Source of the DNA: CAG-103 sp905215475
GTDB taxonomy: Bacteria; Bacillota; Clostridia; Oscillospirales; Oscillospiraceae
Direction of reading: 5' to 3'
Assembly: GCA_905215475.1 (NCBI GenBank)
Contig: CAJMPW010000002.1
Location: forward strand, 186,001 to 250,000
DNA length: 64,000 nucleotides
Of the stretch, positions 62,148 through 64,000 are shown in pieces (within the stretch, counting starts at the first letter, position 1; the number at the start of each line of letters is the position of its first letter). The position numbers and the translations under genes are program-made. Under the pieces are notes generated by a model. The model saw only the letters and a program-made list of their open reading frames with translations. It searched no databases and was not told the origin of the DNA.

Positions 62148-62792
62148 TTATTCGTTGAGAAGCTTTATGCCCGAGCTTGTGCCGAGTCTGTCTGCACCGG
62201 CCTCAAGGAATGCAAAAAGGTCTGCCTTGGTCTTCATACCGCCTGCCGCCTTTACTTTTACATAAGGTGCAACATTGGCCTTCAAAAGCTTTACATCCTC
62301 CAGCGTTGCGCCACCGGTGCCAAATCCGGTTGAGGTCTTAATATAGTCGGCCTTTGCATCCGAAACGCACTTGCAAAGTGCGATTTTTTCCTCGTCAGTC
62401 AGATAGCAGGTCTCAATTATAACCTTCAGAGTCTTGTCCCCGCACGCCGCTTTGACGGCCTTTATCTCTTCGGTAACAGCATCAAACTTATGCTCCTTTG
62501 CCCAGCCGATGTTGATTACCATATCGATTTCATTTGCGCCGTCTTCAATTGCCTGCTTTGCCTCTGCAACCTTTATTGAAGTGGTGGAATATCCGAGGGG
62601 AAAGCCAATTACGGTGCATATATTGACATCCTTATATTTATTGTGAATGTGATTTACAAAGCTTGCCGGAATGCATATAGATGCAGTGCCGTATTTCAGC
62701 GCCTCCTCTGCAATGGCTTCAATCTGCTCTGTTGTGCTAAACGCCTTGAGGAGCGTATGGTCAATGTGTCCGTATACTTCTTCTTTCTTCAA
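62148..62792 (-). CDS. deoC: Deoxyribose-phosphate aldolase, TTG start
   Basis: A 214-residue class I aldolase splitting 2-deoxyribose 5-phosphate into acetaldehyde and glyceraldehyde 3-phosphate. Motifs: IDHTLLKAF near 10-18, VIGFPLGY near 61-68, and the Schiff-base lysine in VKVKAAGGMKT (about 175-185). The first codon is TTG (minus strand 62792-62790), with AAAGG upstream; no better ATG fits the family N-terminus. It is the promoter-proximal gene of the sugar operon. Related sugar-phosphate aldolase substrates cannot be excluded. Confidence 0.9.
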   Translation of the reverse strand: MKKEEVYGHIDHTLLKAFSTTEQIEAIAEEALKYGTASICIPASFVNHIHNKYKDVNICTVIGFPLGYSTTSIKVAEAKQAIEDGANEIDMVINIGWAKEHKFDAVTEEIKAVKAACGDKTLKVIIETCYLTDEEKIALCKCVSDAKADYIKTSTGFGTGGATLEDVKLLKANVAPYVKVKAAGGMKTKADLFAFLEAGADRLGTSSGIKLLNE

Positions 62793-62859
62793 TGTTATAT
62801 ATCCTTTCAGCTTTTGTGAAAATATTTATTTATCACAAGTTTTGTTCATCCTGTAACAT

Positions 62860-62888
62860 ATGCTAACATAAAGAAAAATTTGAGTCAA
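62860..62888 (-). promoter_or_regulatory. Promoter of the sugar operon (deoC)
   Basis: On the minus strand there is TTGACT, a 17-bp spacer and TAGCAT, with the candidate operator at 62854-62870 over the -10 region. Confidence 0.65.
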
Positions 62889-63207
62889 TATTTCAAAACT
62901 TTTTTGTGAATAGTTCATAATATCCATCTCTTTGTTTGTATAAAACCAACATTTTTTTAACATCCGCTCTTTTTAGCTGTTAATCGGCAGCGATTGTTAA
63001 CACATTTTGTTGATATGTTAACATTTTGCTTTGGTGTATAACAAAAATCATTTATCTGATTGCCAATACGCACATTTTCTCAGAATAACGCGAAATTCAG
63101 CGCATTTCAGATGAAATATCCGGCTTATAATTGTATTACCGCGCCTCTGTATCCAAGCAAATCTGCAAATTTTGTTAAAACCAAGGTGCATTTCCCCTTT
63201 GTTGCTA

Positions 63208-63236
63208 TTGAATTTTCTCTGTCGCTGTGATAAATT
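63208..63236 (+). promoter_or_regulatory. Promoter of the DeoR-type regulator
   Basis: TTGAAT, a 17-bp spacer and TAAATT, about 67 bp before the ATG. Confidence 0.55.
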
Positions 63237-63302
63237 TGTTATAAATTAAAAATATTACGAGCATTTTGTTAAATACCGTTCAGAAAAGGAGAAGGCTTAT
63301 AT

Positions 63303-64000
63303 ATGAAGAACAAGCCCGAGCGTATCAGCTGTATTCTCTCCATCCTGGCAAACAGAGTAGGTGAATCCATAAGCGCACTTGCCTCGGAAATCGGAGTCTC
63401 GGATATGACCATACGCCGAGATTTGCACGAGCTGTCCGCGCAGGGATATACCACCGTTATCAATGGCGTTGCAATTCTGAATGATAACCAGGATGGCTCG
63501 AAGATAAAGAAGGACTATTTCATTCACGACGAGAGACAGAGCATGTCCGGCAGCAAGGAGGCAATCGGTCTGGAGGCCTGTAAGCTCATTGAGCCGAATG
63601 ATATCATTCTGATAGATACAGGTTCCACCACAGAGTGTATGCTCAAGCACTTAAATCTGGACTTTCCCATCACGGTAGTGGGCTACACCCTGAACACTAT
63701 GGTTGCCTGCCAGAACAGAAGCAACATCTCTCTCATTTGCGGCGGCGGATTTTACCACAGGAACACTGAGCTTTTCGATTCTCCCGAAGGAGTAGCGCTT
63801 ATATCCAGACTGAATATCAACAAGTGCTTTATGGCAGCAGCTGGAGTAACTTCAAAAGGAAACCTTTCATGCATCGAGCCGTATGAATTTATGTACAAGA
63901 AGGCGGCTATCAACTCATCATCCACAAGAATTCTACTGGTCGACTCATCGAAGTTCGGCAAAATGCGTCCCTGCATGTTCTCAAATCTTTCAGATTTCGA
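63303..64000 (+). CDS. DeoR/GlpR-family transcriptional regulator, 3' end outside window
   Basis: The frame opens at ATG 63303 behind AAAAGGAGA and stays open to the window end (232 codons). The N-terminus is a DeoR-type winged helix: ISCILSILANRVGESISALA, then EIGVSDMTIRRDLHELSAQG (about 8-48), where the RRDL recognition helix is diagnostic. The C-terminal sugar-phosphate-binding domain shows DTGSTTECM (about 103-111) and CGGGF near 141. It should repress the divergent sugar operon and be released by a phosphorylated sugar intermediate. Roughly 20-25 residues are missing. Confidence 0.92.
   Translation, partial: MKNKPERISCILSILANRVGESISALASEIGVSDMTIRRDLHELSAQGYTTVINGVAILNDNQDGSKIKKDYFIHDERQSMSGSKEAIGLEACKLIEPNDIILIDTGSTTECMLKHLNLDFPITVVGYTLNTMVACQNRSNISLICGGGFYHRNTELFDSPEGVALISRLNINKCFMAAAGVTSKGNLSCIEPYEFMYKKAAINSSSTRILLVDSSKFGKMRPCMFSNLSDF

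Larger units (their letters stand above)
62793..63302. promoter_or_regulatory. Divergent control region between deoC and the DeoR-type gene
   Basis: This 510-bp AT-rich gap holds no ORF of value. It contains repeated TGTTAA/TTAACA words: TAACATATGCTAACATA (62854-62870), TGTTAACA (62995-63002 and 63016-63023), TTTGTTAAA (63171-63179) and TTTTGTTAAAT (63264-63274). These look like a family of DeoR-type operators. The first overlaps the deoC -10 box, and the last lies downstream of the regulator's own -10. Confidence 0.6.

Noticed and set aside
63297..63650. 117-codon minus-strand ORF opposite the DeoR-type gene
   Set aside because: Antisense to a clear winged-helix regulator whose frame is open to the window end.

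Overview
The window reads as a chromosome segment from a GC-rich, Gram-positive anaerobe of the class Clostridia, most likely Oscillospiraceae (Oscillibacter/Flavonifractor-like). This is inferred from gene order and content: recJ-rel-dtd, an HlyD/yggS/sepF/divIVA/ileS/lspA/rlu cell-division cluster, SepF and DivIVA, an S-layer-anchored nucleotidase, and miaA-hfq. No database search was possible.

Layout. 1-5.5 kb holds transport genes (methionine gamma-lyase-like tail, DMT exporter, NSS symporter, AzlC/AzlD exporter, LPG-synthase-like flippase) and a minus-strand tRNA-Leu(UAA). 5.8-11.3 kb is a recJ-rel-dtd-MBL operon. 11.4-12.1 kb is an HTH/membrane regulator bracketed by a 58-bp repeat. 12.2-15.7 kb is the aspartate-pathway operon hom-lysC-asd. 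15.75-16.5 kb is a lower-GC island: a DUF559 nuclease gene enclosed by folded inverted repeats. 16.5-22.4 kb (minus) is an M16 peptidase, pnp, rpsO and typA. 22.5-25.0 kb is yfbR, an ACT protein, a UPF0210 protein and a DUF896 protein. 25.0-26.3 kb is cysE behind a leader that encodes a Cys-rich peptide and an attenuator. 26.5-30.2 kb (minus) is psuG with a coupled 59-aa membrane peptide and a secreted SLH nucleotidase. 30.4-31.8 kb is thyA-folA. 31.9-36.6 kb (minus) is miaB-mutS-CPBP protease, divergent from mutL. 38.7-41.2 kb is a repeat-rich spacer, degV, miaA and hfq. 41.2-49.8 kb is the envelope/division cluster. 49.9-53.4 kb is an iron-sulfur flavoprotein gene followed by a decayed redox cluster: two SDR remnants and an Old Yellow Enzyme-type remnant, with a head-to-head breakpoint. 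53.4-53.9 kb is an internally deleted IS256-family element.

From about 53.9 kb the base composition falls and codon use changes. The rest is an apparently acquired carbohydrate operon (minus strand): deoC, ABC ATPase, permease, binding protein, second permease, glycoside-hydrolase-like protein, ribokinase-family kinase. A DeoR-type regulator is divergent and runs off the window end. Together the products could import a sugar or glycoside, phosphorylate it and cleave it with an aldolase; a deoxyribose-like substrate is a reasonable guess.

Most notable: (i) a complete peptide attenuator for cysE (strong promoter, 30-codon ORF with seven Cys codons including a Cys triplet, an antiterminator strand at the end of that ORF, an intrinsic terminator); (ii) a 459-bp DUF559 element whose 47-nt terminal arms each fold into two hairpins and differ by compensatory substitutions; (iii) a dispersed hairpin-pair repeat downstream of cysE and mutL; (iv) IS-associated rearrangement scars around the acquired sugar operon.
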